DNA from: Tragulus kanchil
Lineage: Eukaryota; Chordata; Mammalia; Artiodactyla; Tragulidae
Assembly: GCA_022376925.1 (NCBI GenBank)
Contig: JAIOJX010000032.1
Location: forward strand, 99,068,794-99,132,793
Direction of reading: 5' to 3'
DNA length: 64,000 bases
Of this stretch, positions 43,846 to 54,956 are shown in pieces. Below the pieces are notes generated by a model, which ran no database searches, was not told the DNA's origin, and was given only the letters and a program-made list of their open reading frames with translations. Numbering within the stretch: position 1 is the first letter of the stretch; every line of letters begins with the position of its first letter. The position numbers and the translations under genes are program-made.

Positions 43846-45951
43846 ATTTGGGGCTAAGTAGGATTCTCTAAGCTTGCCAAGCATGACATTATTTTGAACA
43901 GTGTTGGTGTCACAAGATTTCAGCCTATGATTTACAGACATTGGAGACAAGGTTTCTATAGTCATAGACCATCAGTAATAGTCACATATTATGCTCATAT
44001 CTGGCTTTGCTATTTGCAAAGTACCGTCATGTCTGTGTCTCATGTGAGTCTCACATCCATACTATAAGACAGAGAAAAGAAGGATAAGATCATTATTTCC
44101 ATTTGTTGAGGGCTAGGGAGACCAGGGGAGAGGTCCAAAAGTTTGCCTAAGGTCACACAGCAGAGTAAGGGTTTGAGCCAAGGTGAGACCCCAAGCCTTT
44201 TAACAGCTCATTCACTGTCCCTCACACCGCCTCCACTTTATATCTCATTTTGTCTCCTGAACCCAGGCCAATTTACATGTGAAATCCTGCAAATTCTTGG
44301 TAGGTGACCAATATATAATGTGTAGCTAATGAGATAAAGTACAGTTTCACTTCTGTTACAAAGGAAGAGGAACTCTCAAAGGGATCATAATAATCGAGTC
44401 TTTCTCAGCGGAACTCACAGAGTTTTATGGACCTGGCAAAACGATCCATCCTTTCAATAGACCAGTGTGCTTGGGACCTCCCATTGTCCCCACCATTCTG
44501 CTGAGGAGGGAACAACATTAAGGGATTTGGTCCAGGATCACCGACACCCAGGTCGTCAATCACACATTCTCAGTGGCAGATCAGGGAGTGGACCTGGAAC
44601 TCCGTGTAACCATCCATGAGAATGTGCTCCAGCCAGCACATCGTGTAATGTATTTTTAAATCCCCCAAAGAACTCCTGTCAAGGAGTTTAAATGGACATC
44701 CTATGATAGCCTTGAGACTCATCAGCAAACTCTGTGTCCAAGGTCAAAAGGAAACCAGGGTAGGCCCCAGAGAAACCCCAGACCTCTTTATATCATTACC
44801 ATATAAGCATTTGTGCTTTTTATGATCATGCCATTGCTTAAGACATCTAGCCAAGCACACTCTTTACTTACTCTGTCACCTTAGGTGAGTTTCTTGACAT
44901 TTGGGGCTAAGTAGCTCTAACCCCAAATGACATTATTTTGAACAGTGTTGGTGTCACAAGATTTCAGCCTATGATTTACAGACTTTGGAGACAAGGTTTC
45001 TATAGTCATAGACCATCAGTAATAGTCACATATTATGCTCATATCTGGCTTTGCTATTTGCAAAGTACCGTCATGTCTGTGTCTCATGTGAGTCTCACAT
45101 CCATACTATAAGACAGAGAAAAGAAGGATAAGATCATTATTTCCATTTGTTGAGGGCTAGGGAGACCAGGGGAGAGGTCCAAAAGTTTGCCTAAGGTCAC
45201 ACAGCAGAGTAAGGGTTTGAGCCAAGGTGAGACCCCAAGCCTTTTAACAGCTCATTCACTGTCCCTCACACCGCCTCCACTTTATATCTCATTTTGTCTC
45301 CTGAACCCAGGCCAATTTACATGTGAAATCCTGCAAATTCTTGGTAGGTGACCAATATATAATGTGTAGCTAATGAGATAAAGTACAGTTTCACTTCTGT
45401 TACAAAGGAAGAGGAACTCTCAAAGGGATCATAATAATCGAGTCTTTCTCAGCGGAACTCACAGAGTTTTATGGACCTGGCAAAACGATCCATCCTTTCA
45501 ATAGACCAGTGTGCTTGGGACCTCCCATTGTCCCCACCATTCTGCTGAGGAGGGAACAACATTAAGGGATTTGGTCCAGGGTCACCGACACCCAGGTCGT
45601 CAATCACACATTCTCAGTGGCAGATCAGGGAGTGGACCTGGAACTCCGTGTAACCATCCATGAGAATGTGCTCCAGCCAGCACATCGTGTAATGTATTTT
45701 TAAATCCCCCAAAGAACTCCTGTCAAGGAGTTTAAATGGACATCCCCTATGATAGCCTTGAGACTCATCAGCAAACTCTGTGTCCAAGGTCAAAAGGAAA
45801 CCAGGGTAGGCCCCAGAGAAACCCCAGACCTCTTTATATCATTACCATATAAGCATTTGTGCTTTTTATGATCATGCCATTGCTTAAGACATCTAGCCAA
45901 GCACACTCTTTACTTACTCTGTCACCTTAGGTGAGTTTCTTGACATTTGGG
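43846..45951. repeat. Direct duplication D17, unit about 1053 bp
   Basis: Bases 43846-44898 recur at 44899-45951. The junction is in atttggg, found at the unit start (gtaatttggggctaag) and at the unit end (gacatttgggagcctc): 7 bp of microhomology. The right start has gattctctaagcttgccaag replaced by ctctaacccc. The right unit also carries a small insertion (catcccctatg versus catcctatg). Confidence 0.94.
44244..44895. other. Non-coding stretch (copy at 45289-45945)
   Basis: Unassigned sequence with a weak MIR-like part (gggaacaacattaagggatt, tggtccaggatcaccgacac). No frame above 60 codons has a recognisable domain. Confidence 0.45.
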
Positions 45952-46054
45952 AGCCTCAGTTTATGCCTCTGGAAAGGGACGGTTGGACCAGATGACTATA
46001 TTCTTTAGAACCATAAGGAGAAAACAGTTTTAACCAGAGAGCTTATTTTTCTAG

Positions 46055-46168
46055 TTTGGAACTCTCTGAGAGCCAGGATGCTGTTCTGTTCTCTGTGGCC
46101 CCAGCATTCAACCCCGTTCCTGACACATAAAGGCTGCCTGATGAATGTTGAGTGACTGAATAAAAATG
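46055..46168 (+). mobile_element. L2 LINE 3' tail
   Basis: Phrases aactctctgagagccaggat, gctgttctgttctctgtggc, cccagcattcaaccccgttc, ctgacacataaaggctgcct and gatgaatgttgagtgactga follow the L2 3' end (gagggcagggactgtgtc..., ccccagtgcctagcacagtg..., aataaatgttgaatgaatg). Confidence 0.7.
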
Positions 46169-46439
46169 GCACAGCCCCTTTGCTTAGGATGAGCAATGTT
46201 TCCATAAATTCTGTACATTGTTGGCAGTGTATTTCAAGTGTGACCCATTTCATCTGGAAACACAGCTTGTTAATCATCCGAGAGATGTGTCAGAATATAA
46301 CCACTGACTCCAGAATGTGCTCATGACGCAGAAGGCCAAAGCTTGCTCCTGGTGACTCTAGGGATCTGAACAACGACTCAGAGTGGCTGTGTAACCCAAA
46401 TCGGGGCACAGTTTTCTAATTGTCCCGAAGGGTTGATGT
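46169..46439. other. Non-coding stretch, no recognisable gene
   Basis: Short unique sequence. The 90-codon minus frame (46005-46277) overlaps the L2 tail and has no domain. Confidence 0.45.
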
Positions 46440-46760
46440 TTTTAAATATTTATTTATTTGGCTGCACTGGATTTAGTTGAAGCACTTGAGACCTTTGATC
46501 TTCATTGCAACATGAAATCTCTTAGCTACAGCATGTGGGATCTAGTTCCCTGACCAGAGATTAAACCCAGGCCCCTACACTGGTGGAGAAGGACATGGCA
46601 CCCACTCTCGGATTCTTGCCTGGAGAACCCTGTGGACGAGGAGCCCGGCAGACTACAACCATGGGGGCAAAAGAGTTGGACACAACTTAGCCACTAAACC
46701 CACCATGACCCCTGCATTGGCAACATGGAGTCTCAGCTATTAGACCACTAGGGAAGCTCC
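46440..46760 (-). mobile_element. tRNA-derived SINE (Bov-tA/CHR-type), split by Bov-A2
   Basis: The plus strand shows the complement of the tail (aatatttatttatttggctg), then gcatgtgggatctagttccc and agattaaacccaggcccct. After the insertion come ggcaacatggagtctcagct and gaccactagggaagctcc, the complement of the tRNA-like head. The order matches one minus-strand SINE interrupted at about 46582-46713. Confidence 0.82.
46582..46713 (+). mobile_element. Bov-A2 SINE, 5' truncated, nested in another SINE
   Basis: It starts at gtggagaaggacatggcacc and runs through attcttgcctggagaaccct and gaggagcccggcagactaca to aagagttggacacaacttag. Likely target-site copies, allowing decay, are ggcccctacactgg on the left and gacccctgcattgg on the right. 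It interrupts the minus-strand SINE at 46440-46760. Confidence 0.82.
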
Positions 46761-46989
46761 AGGGTTAATTTTTAAAGTATGGAGGAGAGATTTTGAGGAG
46801 AGGCAGGATGACCACTAGATACTCAGAGAAAACCTTGAATTGATGGTCTCTGTGTTTCCTTCTAGACCCACGATTCTGACTCTCAACCTATTCTCTTTTT
46901 GCATGGAAAGTACACAGATATTTGTTTGAAATAATATGGCTTGGAATCTCATTCTTACACTTATTGATCATATGATTTAAGTTAAATCT
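46761..46989. other. Non-coding stretch, no recognisable gene
   Basis: Short unique sequence between SINEs. I see nothing identifiable in it. Confidence 0.5.
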
Positions 46990-47163
46990 AATACTCCATG
47001 GACTATAACTCATCAGGCTCCTCTGTCCATGGAATTCTCCAGGCAAGGATCCTGGAGTGGGTAGCCTTTTCCTTCTCCAGCAGATCTTCCCAACCGAGGG
47101 ATCGAACCTGCGTCTCCTGCATTATAGACAGATTCTTTACCATCTGAGTCCCCAGGGAAGCCC
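46990..47163 (-). mobile_element. Bov-A2 SINE (truncated copy at 48081-48243)
   Basis: On the plus strand: actccatggactataactca, tcaggctcctctgtccatgg, ccaggcaaggatcctggagt, ccttttccttctccagcaga and gattctttaccatctgagtc, then cccagggaagccc, the complement of the head. The D18 copy begins in the tail with gatacatccatgg. Confidence 0.92.
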
Positions 47164-47811
47164 AGTCTAATACTAACACTCCATAATAACATGAATAAAA
47201 CTTATGATGTTAATATGATCACTGGCATTTAGCTCTACCTGCTGCGAGCTTTGTTGACATTTTTTAACTTTATGTTAACTCACTTAATCCATTTGAAGGA
47301 GGGCTCATTGTTACTATCCATCAGATAAATAAAGCTTGGACACAGAGAATGTAAGGAACTCATGCTCCCAGGTCTCCCAATGAGGAGTGTCAAACCTAGT
47401 GACTCACATTCCTGTCTGTGTGACTCCAGTCTTGGAGCTCTCAATAAGTGAATCTCTGTCCATCAGTTTGTTAGACTATACCACTGATATTGTGATCTCT
47501 CAGCTTTCTTACAGGTACTTAGAAAAATCAAATGAGGTATGTTTCCAATTATTTGATCTTTCATCAGACAAACAATAGTCTGAAGTCAGCTCCTGAAAGT
47601 GTAGAGTTTCTCTGGGTCTCCTTCAAAATGGAGGATTCCTAAACGGCCCTCAGAAATTACTATCAGAATAAGTACATGAATTAATGGAGAGAATAATAAG
47701 AAAATTACGAAGAGTCAAGGTACTCCATAAGGGTTATTTACTTAATTTTTGGTGTTTTGAATTTGTACTCAGCCTTGTTTAACATATTTTTAACTTGTAA
47801 AGTACCCATAG
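47164..47811. other. Non-coding stretch (copy at 48244-48891)
   Basis: Unassigned sequence with weak MIR-like phrases (agataaataaagcttggaca, cagagaatgtaaggaactca). Contains a 63-codon frame with no domain. Confidence 0.45.
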
Positions 47812-48064
47812 AAAGAAAGCTGCTGGATCTCCCCGGTAGCTCAGTTGCTGAGGGCCCACCTGCCAATGCAGGGGACATGGGTTCGATATCTGGTCAGGGA
47901 AGAGCCCACACGCCACAGAGCAACTAAGACTGTGGGCCACAGCTACTGAGCCTGTATGCCCTAGAGCCCATACTCTGCAACAAGAGAAAACACTACAGTG
48001 AGAAGTCTGCACACTGCAGCTGGGGAGTATTGCCTGCTCTCTGCAGCTAAAAAAAAAAAAAAAA
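47812..48064 (+). mobile_element. Bov-tA-type SINE, truncated copy
   Basis: The element starts tctccccggtagctcagttg, has ggttcgatatctggtcaggg, gagcaactaagactgtgggc and cactacagtgagaagtctgc, and is cut at ctgcagcta by the D18 junction, where it runs into an A-run. Compare the intact copy at 48892-49203. Confidence 0.9.
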
Positions 48065-48891
48065 GCAAATGCAACTCTTGATACATCCATGGAAAGGCTC
48101 CTCTGTCCATGGAATTCTCCAGGCAAGGATCCTGGAGTGGGTAGCCTTTTCCTTCTCCAGCAGATCTTCCCAACCGAGGGATCGAACCTGCGTCTCCTGC
48201 ATTATAGACAGATTCTTTACCATCTGAGTCCCCAGGGAAGCCCAGTCTAATACTAACACTCCATAATAACATGAATAAAACTTATGATGTTAATATGATC
48301 ACTGGCATTTAGCTCTACCTGCTGCGAGCTTTGTTGACATTTTTTAACTTTACGTTAACTCACTTAATCCATTTGAAGGAGGGCTCATTGTTACTATCCA
48401 TCAGATAAATAAAGCTTGGACACAGAGAATGTAAGGAACTCATGCTCCCAGGTCTCCCAATGAGGAGTGTCAAACCTAGTGACTCACATTCCTGTCTGTG
48501 TGACTCCAGTCTTGGAGCTCTCAATAAGTGAATCTCTGTCCATCAGTTTGTTAGACTATACCACTGATATTGTGATCTCTCAGCTTTCTTACAGGTACTT
48601 AGAAAAATCAAATGAGGTATGTTTCCAATTATTTGATCTTTCATCAGACAAACAATAGTCTGAAGTCAGCTCCTGAAAGTGTAGAGTTTCTCTGGGTCTC
48701 CTTCAAAATGGAGGATTCCTAAACGGCCCTCAGAAATTACTATCAGAATAAGTACATGAATTAATGGAGAGAATAATAAGAAAATTACGAAGAGTCAAGG
48801 TACTCCATAAGGGTTATTTACTTAATTTTTGGTGTTTTGAATTTGTACTCAGCCTTGTTTAACATATTTTTAACTTGTAAAGTACCCATAG

Positions 48892-49203
48892 AAAGAAAGC
48901 TGCTGGATCTCCCCGGTAGCTCAGTTGCTGAGGGCCCACCTGCCAATGCAGGGGACATGGGTTCGATATCTGGTCAGGGAAGAGCCCACACGCCACAGAG
49001 CAACTAAGACTGTGGGCCACAGCTACTGAGCCTGTATGCCCTAGAGCCCATACTCTGCAACAAGAGAAAACACTACAGTGAGAAGTCTGCACACTGCAGC
49101 TGGGGAGTATTGCCTGCTCTCTGCAGCTAGAGAAAAGCCCGCACAGCCACAAAGACCCAGCACAGCCAAAAATGAATCAATAAAAAATTTAAAAAAGAAA
49201 GCT
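48892..49203 (+). mobile_element. Bov-tA-type SINE, complete, with target-site duplication
   Basis: Target copies aaagaaagct lie at 48892-48901 and 49194-49203. The element adds the true 3' end, agagaaaagcccgcacagcc, acaaagacccagcacagcc and aaaaatgaatcaataaa, which is missing from the left copy. This confirms that the left copy was cut by the junction. Confidence 0.93.
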
Positions 49204-49854
49204 ACTTGTTAGTCCAGTGACTTTAATGCCCAACTGTTTATCCGTTAGGAATATTTCTTTCTGCTTCTTCTCACCTCACTTGAATTGTGTTTGATTTGCA
49301 TTTGATGTAATTTGGAAGTGAAAATTATGACTTGTGTTTGTATGTTCTCCATTCCTACTAAAATTCCATTCCTTGTTTGGGAAGCGTTTATTATTAGTGC
49401 TGTATCTGAGGAAACAGAAGAGTTTAATACTTAATCTATAAAACTTCTCATAATAACTCTGTGAGGTTGATAGTTTAGCCCATTATTCACAGGATGACCC
49501 TGAGATTCAGATTCATTCATTCCTATTGTTCATTTCTTCATCCATTCATCCTCAGAGTCTGCACTAAGGTCCAGGGTTTGTACTGGGTTCTAGTATAATG
49601 AAGTCACTTCAGAGTTATTTTCTGCTCTAAATGAATTTTGTGAAGGACAGCTTAGAGTGAGTGGGCAATTTTTGCATTGTCTCATGAATTGTTGCCGATT
49701 GTAGATCTGGGACTACACACAAGTCTATGGCCTGATGTTTGCAATTGTTGATACCCCCAGGTCACAAGCAGTAAACTAGAGAGGTTTGGTTTTCTTACCC
49801 AATGCTATCAATCTGGTTGTTGTGGGTGTTTGATCACACACAGTCAACCCAATT

Positions 49855-50080
49855 ACAGCTTCGCAGGTGGTGCTAGTGGTAAAAAATCCACCTGCCAATG
49901 TAGGAGGTGCAAGAGACACAGGTTCAATCCTTGGACCAGAAAGATTCTCTGGAATAGAAAATGGCTACTTACTCTAGTGCTCTTGCCTGGAAAATTTCAT
50001 GGGTGCAGGAGCCTGATGGGTTACAGTCCACAGGGCTGCAGAGAGTTGGACATGACCAAGTGACTAAGCACACAACACAG
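49855..50080 (+). mobile_element. Bov-A2 SINE, copy 1
   Basis: Order: cagcttcgcaggtggtgcta, tccacctgccaatgtaggag, gttcaatccttggaccagaa, tcttgcctggaaaatttcat, gcaggagcctgatgggttac, then gagagttggacatgacca and a cacaacaca tail. The 153- and 77-codon frames across it are SINE translations. Confidence 0.9.
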
Positions 50081-50977
50081 CCAACCCATTTAGACAACAC
50101 GTTCACTCATCACTGGAAGATATGCTTCCTCACTCCTACCTCATTTTCAAGCAGAATCTTTCTTCACTCCTGTTTGATAACTGTGGGACATAGCTGTTTC
50201 AGCTTCCATATGCAAAATGGACAGAGGTCCATAAACCTCTCTTGCTCTTCTTGTTCCACTTGCTTATGGACAGAGGAGTTATGCTTCAGGAGATGGGGAC
50301 TGATTGGGCTTGGGACTGGTCTAGGCTTTCAGCCTGAGTCTCTGCTCTCTTTGTTCTCTAAATGTTCTTTTCTCTTTCCATTCAGTCAAGAAAGAAAAAG
50401 GAAGGAAGGGAGGAGGGCATGACGGGGAAAAGGGGCTTAATGCTTGAATGTTTTTTTTGTTTGTATGTTCTCCATTCCTACTAAAATTCCATTCCTTGTT
50501 TGGGAAGCGTTTATTATTAGTGCTGTATCTGAGGAAACAGAAGAGTTTAATACTTAATCTATAAAACTTCTCATAATAACTCTGTGAGGTTGATAGTTTA
50601 GCCCATTATTCACAGGATGACCCTGAGATTCAGATTCATTCATTCCTATTGTTCATTTCTTCATCCATTCATCCTCAGAGTCTGCACTAAGGTCCAGGGT
50701 TTGTACTGGGTTCTAGTATAATGAAGTCACTTCAGAGTTATTTTCTGCTCTAAATGAATTTTGTGAAGGACAGCTTAGAGTGAGTGGGCAATTTTTGCAT
50801 TGTCTCATGAATTGTTGCCGATTGTAGATCTGGGACTACACACAAGTCTATGGCCTGATGTTTGCAATTGTTGATACCCCCAGGTCACAAGCAGTAAACT
50901 AGAGAGGTTTGGTTTTCTTACCCAATGCTATCAATCTGGTTGTTGTGGGTGTTTGATCACACACAGTCAACCCAATT

Positions 50978-51203
50978 ACAGCTTCGCAGGTGGTGCTAGT
51001 GGTAAAAAATCCACCTGCCAATGTAGGAGGTGCAAGAGACACAGGTTCAATCCTTGGACCAGAAAGATTCTCTGGAATAGAAAATGGCTACTTACTCTAG
51101 TGCTCTTGCCTGGAAAATTTCATGGGTGCAGGAGCCTGATGGGTTACAGTCCACAGGGCTGCAGAGAGTTGGACATGACCAAGTGACTAAGCACACAACA
51201 CAG
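50978..51203 (+). mobile_element. Bov-A2 SINE, copy 2
   Basis: D19 right-unit copy of the element at 49855-50080, 1123 bp downstream, with no difference that I can see. Confidence 0.9.
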
Positions 51204-51625
51204 CCAACCCATTTAGACAACACGTTCACTCATCACTGGAAGATATGCTTCCTCACTCCTACCTCATTTTCAAGCAGAATCTTTCTTCACTCCTGTTTGA
51301 TAACTGTGGGACATAGCTGTTTCAGCTTCCATATGCAAAATGGACAGAGGTCCATAAACCTCTCTTGCTCTTCTTGTTCCACTTGCTTATGGACAGAGGA
51401 GTTATGCTTCAGGAGATGGGGACTGATTGGGCTTGGGACTGGTCTAGGCTTTCAGCCTGAGTCTCTGCTCTCTTTGTTCTCTAAATGTTCTTTTCTCTTT
51501 CCATTCAGTCAAGAAAGAAAAAGGAAGGAAGGGAGGGAGGGCATGACGAAGGAAAGGAAAGAAAGGAGTGCTGTAGTCAAATGAAAGCTTGGAACACATA
51601 GATAACAGAGCTCTTCACTGTAGAA

Positions 51626-51964
51626 CTTCTCAGAACTTTAAAGATTTATTTATTTTTGGGCGGGGGTTGGGTTGGTGAGGGAGGGGAGCGGGCGGGCCAC
51701 TTCTATTGGTCTTTCCCTTCTCTGTTTTCATCCGTCTTTGTTCTTTGGCTCCTGTGGGCCTCCCATCGCAGTGGCGTCTGTTGCAGAGTGCCGGCTCTGA
51801 GTGCATGCGCTCCAGAGCTCCGGCTCGGTGATTGGACACATCAGTCCAGCCGCTCCACGGCACGTGGGATCTTCCCAGGCCCGGGATCGAACCGGCGCCC
51901 CTTGCACTGCAAGGCGGTGTCCTTATCCACTGGACCACCAGGGGAAGCCCTTCTCAGAACTTTA
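51626..51964 (-). mobile_element. tRNA-derived SINE with perfect 15-bp target-site duplication
   Basis: Target copies cttctcagaacttta are identical at 51626-51640 and 51950-51964. The plus strand shows the complement of the (AAAT)n tail and C-rich tract (gagggaggggagcgggcggg), then tgcatgcgctccagagctcc, cgggatcgaaccggcgcccc and ggaccaccaggggaagccc. It is young-looking, intact and single copy. Confidence 0.95.
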
Positions 51965-52189
51965 TTATGCTTGTGGGCGGGCATCATTATTTACACAAAG
52001 CATTCATCATGATGTGCGTTTCTCAGCATCTTCTTCATGGAAATTCTTTCATGGGACAAATAAGGCCATTTGTTGGGATGGTAGTTCCTCAGGGCATTAG
52101 GTGACTTCTCCATACAAATGGCTTTCAGACTGGGCACTCTACTCAGCTTCTGATTTTTGTCTTACTCCTTCTTTTTTTCAGCAATTCCT

Positions 52190-52272
52190 GAATATTTTTC
52201 CTTCCTTCCTTTGTTCCTTCCCTTCTTCATACCTCTTTCCCTCACTCTGTCTTTCCCTCTTTCCTTATCTTT
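52190..52272. repeat. Pyrimidine-rich CT/CCTT tract
   Basis: Imperfect ccttcctt, cccttcttc and ccctctttcc runs over about 80 bp with very few purines. Probably a decayed tetranucleotide repeat. Confidence 0.75.
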
Positions 52273-52274
52273 AA

Positions 52275-52640
52275 CTTCAGGCCTAAAATGATTGGCACCA
52301 AGTCTCTGACTTTGAGAGGCTCATAATCAATGAAGGGGACAGACATATAAGGAATGCATGATGTGCATTGTTTGGGATGTTGTAGTACAGGAAAGTGTCG
52401 GGTACAGAGAAAATAGCAGGAGTACATAAAAAGGGGTCATAGGAGGTAATGTTTTAGCTAAGTCTCGAGAAATGAGTAGAGGATATTAAATGGTAATGAG
52501 GGGAAACAAAAAAATGGAAAATCGTGGGTCATAGAACAGCCTGGAATATCTGGAAAGCTGCAAGTTTGACTAGAGTGTAGTGCTCAGGATACAGATGGAG
52601 AAGCAGACTGGTGACAACTTGAGAAGCATGGTGGAAACTT
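52275..52640. repeat. Ancient interspersed-repeat relic (part copied at 53731-53881)
   Basis: Phrases gagaggctcataatcaatga, aatgttttagctaagtctcg and agaaatgagtagaggatatt, then gcctggaatatctggaaagc, follow the same old family as at 9950 and 33990. D20 begins inside it. Confidence 0.4.
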
Positions 52641-54956
52641 CATGTTTTGTGTTTGAAACCACGATTAAGTCCTTTCTCCATGTATCATAACAGAAATTTT
52701 TCTACCTTTGGTCCACACGAAGAAATCAGTATTGCCCATTGATTTTGTCATGGCTAGGTAATAATCTACCCTTCTCCAATATATACTCTGTTGAATACCC
52801 ATCTTGTGAGATGAACCACACCCATGCACCCACACATGCATGCAAACACATATGTATACAATTTATCTGAGAAGAAAATAAATATGGAGAAAGGCCCATT
52901 GGCACATTCAGAATGGAAAGAAATGTTTTACCTTGGAGCTCAATTTTTTTTTTTTTTTTTTTTGAGGAACATATTTTAGTACTGTATAACACACACTTTA
53001 GGAAAATGTTTCTGACACTTCAAAATAGTGACAGTGGTGCCCTGTGACAACCTTCTGAAACCGCCATATGCCAAGAAACCCTGGGCTGGGAGCCGTTACT
53101 GCCATCTGAGGTTAGAGAAGGGAAAAGATCTGGTTGATGTCCTTGGCGACAACTGAGCAAGAACAAGAGTTCAGGGTTTAGGTGTCCTTTTTCTGGTCCA
53201 GTTCTCATTTATTGCGTTCATAAATGGACCCCCTAAAGTCCACAGGCATTTACTAGTGACTCCACGTGTCTACCATTGTGCCCTGTGCTAAGAACGATGT
53301 GGAAATTCTCACTAATGGGAGAGATGATACTACACATAGCCACGTGGGTCTTCAGGGGCTGTGGTAGGGATGCCTACCCTGTTTATGGGGTTTGGGCAAA
53401 GAGTTGGTTTGATCTGAATTAATTTTCTAAGAAGTTCAAATGGGCTCTTTTCTCTGTGGGGGAAGAGACCATAGAGGGGGAACAGAAGCTTGGGACCAGT
53501 GGGGAGGGGAGCACAGAGTCTGATTCTGGTTCCATGTGACAAGTGCAGTGGAGAGAAGTTGTGGATAGTTGGATTTGAGAGGAAGTAGAGACTGACGGCT
53601 CTGAGGGTAGACATGGGGTGGCCGGTTTTGAGACAAGGAGACTGATGTGCTTCTGCTCCCTTGGAACTGGAATTATAATTTAAAATCAGCATCTTTATGG
53701 TATGCTTATTTCTGTTTAGCTAAGCTCAATTTGGTAATGAGGGGAAACAAAAAAATGGAAAATCGTGGGTCATAGAACAGCCTGGAATATCTGGAAAGCT
53801 GCAAGTTTGACTAGAGTGTAGTGCTCAGGATACAGATGGAGAAGCAGACTGGTGACAACTTGAGAAGCATGGTGGAAACTTCATGTTTTGTGTTTGAAAC
53901 CACGATTAAGTCCTTTCTCCATGTATCATAACAGAAATTTTTCTACCTTTGGTCCACACGAAGAAATCAGTATTGCCCATTGATTTTGTCATGGCTAGGT
54001 AATAATCTACCCTTCTCCAATATATACTCTGTTGAATACCCATCTTGTGAGATGAACCACACCCATGCACCCACACATGCATGCAAACACATATGTATAC
54101 AATTTATCTGAGAAGAAAATAAATATGGAAAGAGGCCCATTGGCACATTCAGAATGGAAAGAAATGTTTTACCTTGGAGCTCAATTTTTTTTTTTTTTTT
54201 TTGAGGAACATATTTTAGTACTGTATAACACACACTTTAGGAAAATGTTTCTGACACTTCAAAATAGTGACAGTGGTGCCCTGTGACAACCTTCTGAAAC
54301 CGCCATATGCCAAGAAACCCTGGGCTGGGAGCCGTTACTGCCATCTGAGGTTAGAGAAGGGAAAAGATCTGGTTGATGTCCTTGGCGACAACTGAGCAAG
54401 AACAAGAGTTCAGGGTTTAGGTGTCCTTTTTCTGGTCCAGTTCTCATTTATTGCGTTCATAAATGGACCCCCTAAAGTCCACAGGCATTTACTAGTGACT
54501 CCACGTGTCTACCATTGTGCCCTGTGCTAAGAACGATGTGGAAATTCTCACTAATGGGAGAGATGATACTACACATAGCCACGTGGGTCTTCAGGGGCTG
54601 TGGTAGGGATGCCTACCCTGTTTATGGGGTTTGGGCAAAGAGTTGGTTTGATCTGAATTAATTTTCTAAGAAGTTCAAATGGGCTCTTTTCTCTGTGGGG
54701 GAAGAGACCATAGAGGGGGAACAGAAGCTTGGGACCAGTGGGGAGGGGAGCACAGAGTCTGATTCTGGTTCCATGTGACAAGTGCAGCGGAGAGAAGTTG
54801 TGGATAGTTGGATTTGAGAGGAAGTAGAGACTGACGGCTCTGAGGGTAGACATGGGGTGGCCGGTTTTGAGACAAGGAGACTGATGTGCTTCTGCTCCCT
54901 TGGAACTGGAATTATAATTTAAAATCAGCATCTTTATGGTATGCTTATTTCTGTTT
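52455..54956. repeat. Direct duplication D20, unit about 1241 bp (longest)
   Basis: Bases 52490-53717 recur at 53731-54956. The right start tagctaagctcaatttggt is a shortened form of tagctaagtctcgagaaatg... at 52455. T-run length differs (20 T at 52944-52963, 18 T at 54185-54202), as do ggagaaagg/ggaaagagg and cagtgga/cagcgga. Confidence 0.94.
52944..52963. repeat. Poly-T tract (copy at 54185-54202)
   Basis: 20 consecutive T in the left D20 unit and 18 in the right. It might be the tail of a minus-strand retroposon, but no SINE body adjoins it that I can recognise. Confidence 0.85.

Larger units (their letters stand above)
41986..44243. repeat. Direct duplication D16, unit about 1130 bp
   Basis: Bases 41986-43118 recur at 43119-44243. 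The right copy lacks 9 bp (tatacatta) close to its start and has gggg for gtggg at about 43182. It otherwise differs by isolated bases (gactttgg/gacattgg). The left unit begins within the D15 right unit, so L1 sequence from ggactcatc is present three times. Confidence 0.94.
47016..49133. repeat. Direct duplication D18, unit about 1080 bp
   Basis: Bases 47016-48049 recur at 48096-49129. The unit has a Bov-A2 at one end and a Bov-tA at the other. Junction bases 48050-48095 hold an A-run, then gcaaatgcaactc, then gatacatccatggaaagg, an altered form of the SINE tail at 46993. Only one substitution (tatgtt/tacgtt) is obvious inside the unit. Confidence 0.93.
49333..51549. repeat. Direct duplication D19, unit 1123 bp
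   Basis: Bases 49333-50426 recur at 50456-51549. The left end reads gggaggagggcatgacgggg and the right gggagggagggcatgacgaa. Between the units, 50427-50455 holds about 30 bases (aaaaggggcttaatgcttga, then a T-run) that match neither end well. The interior copies are otherwise nearly identical. Confidence 0.94.
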
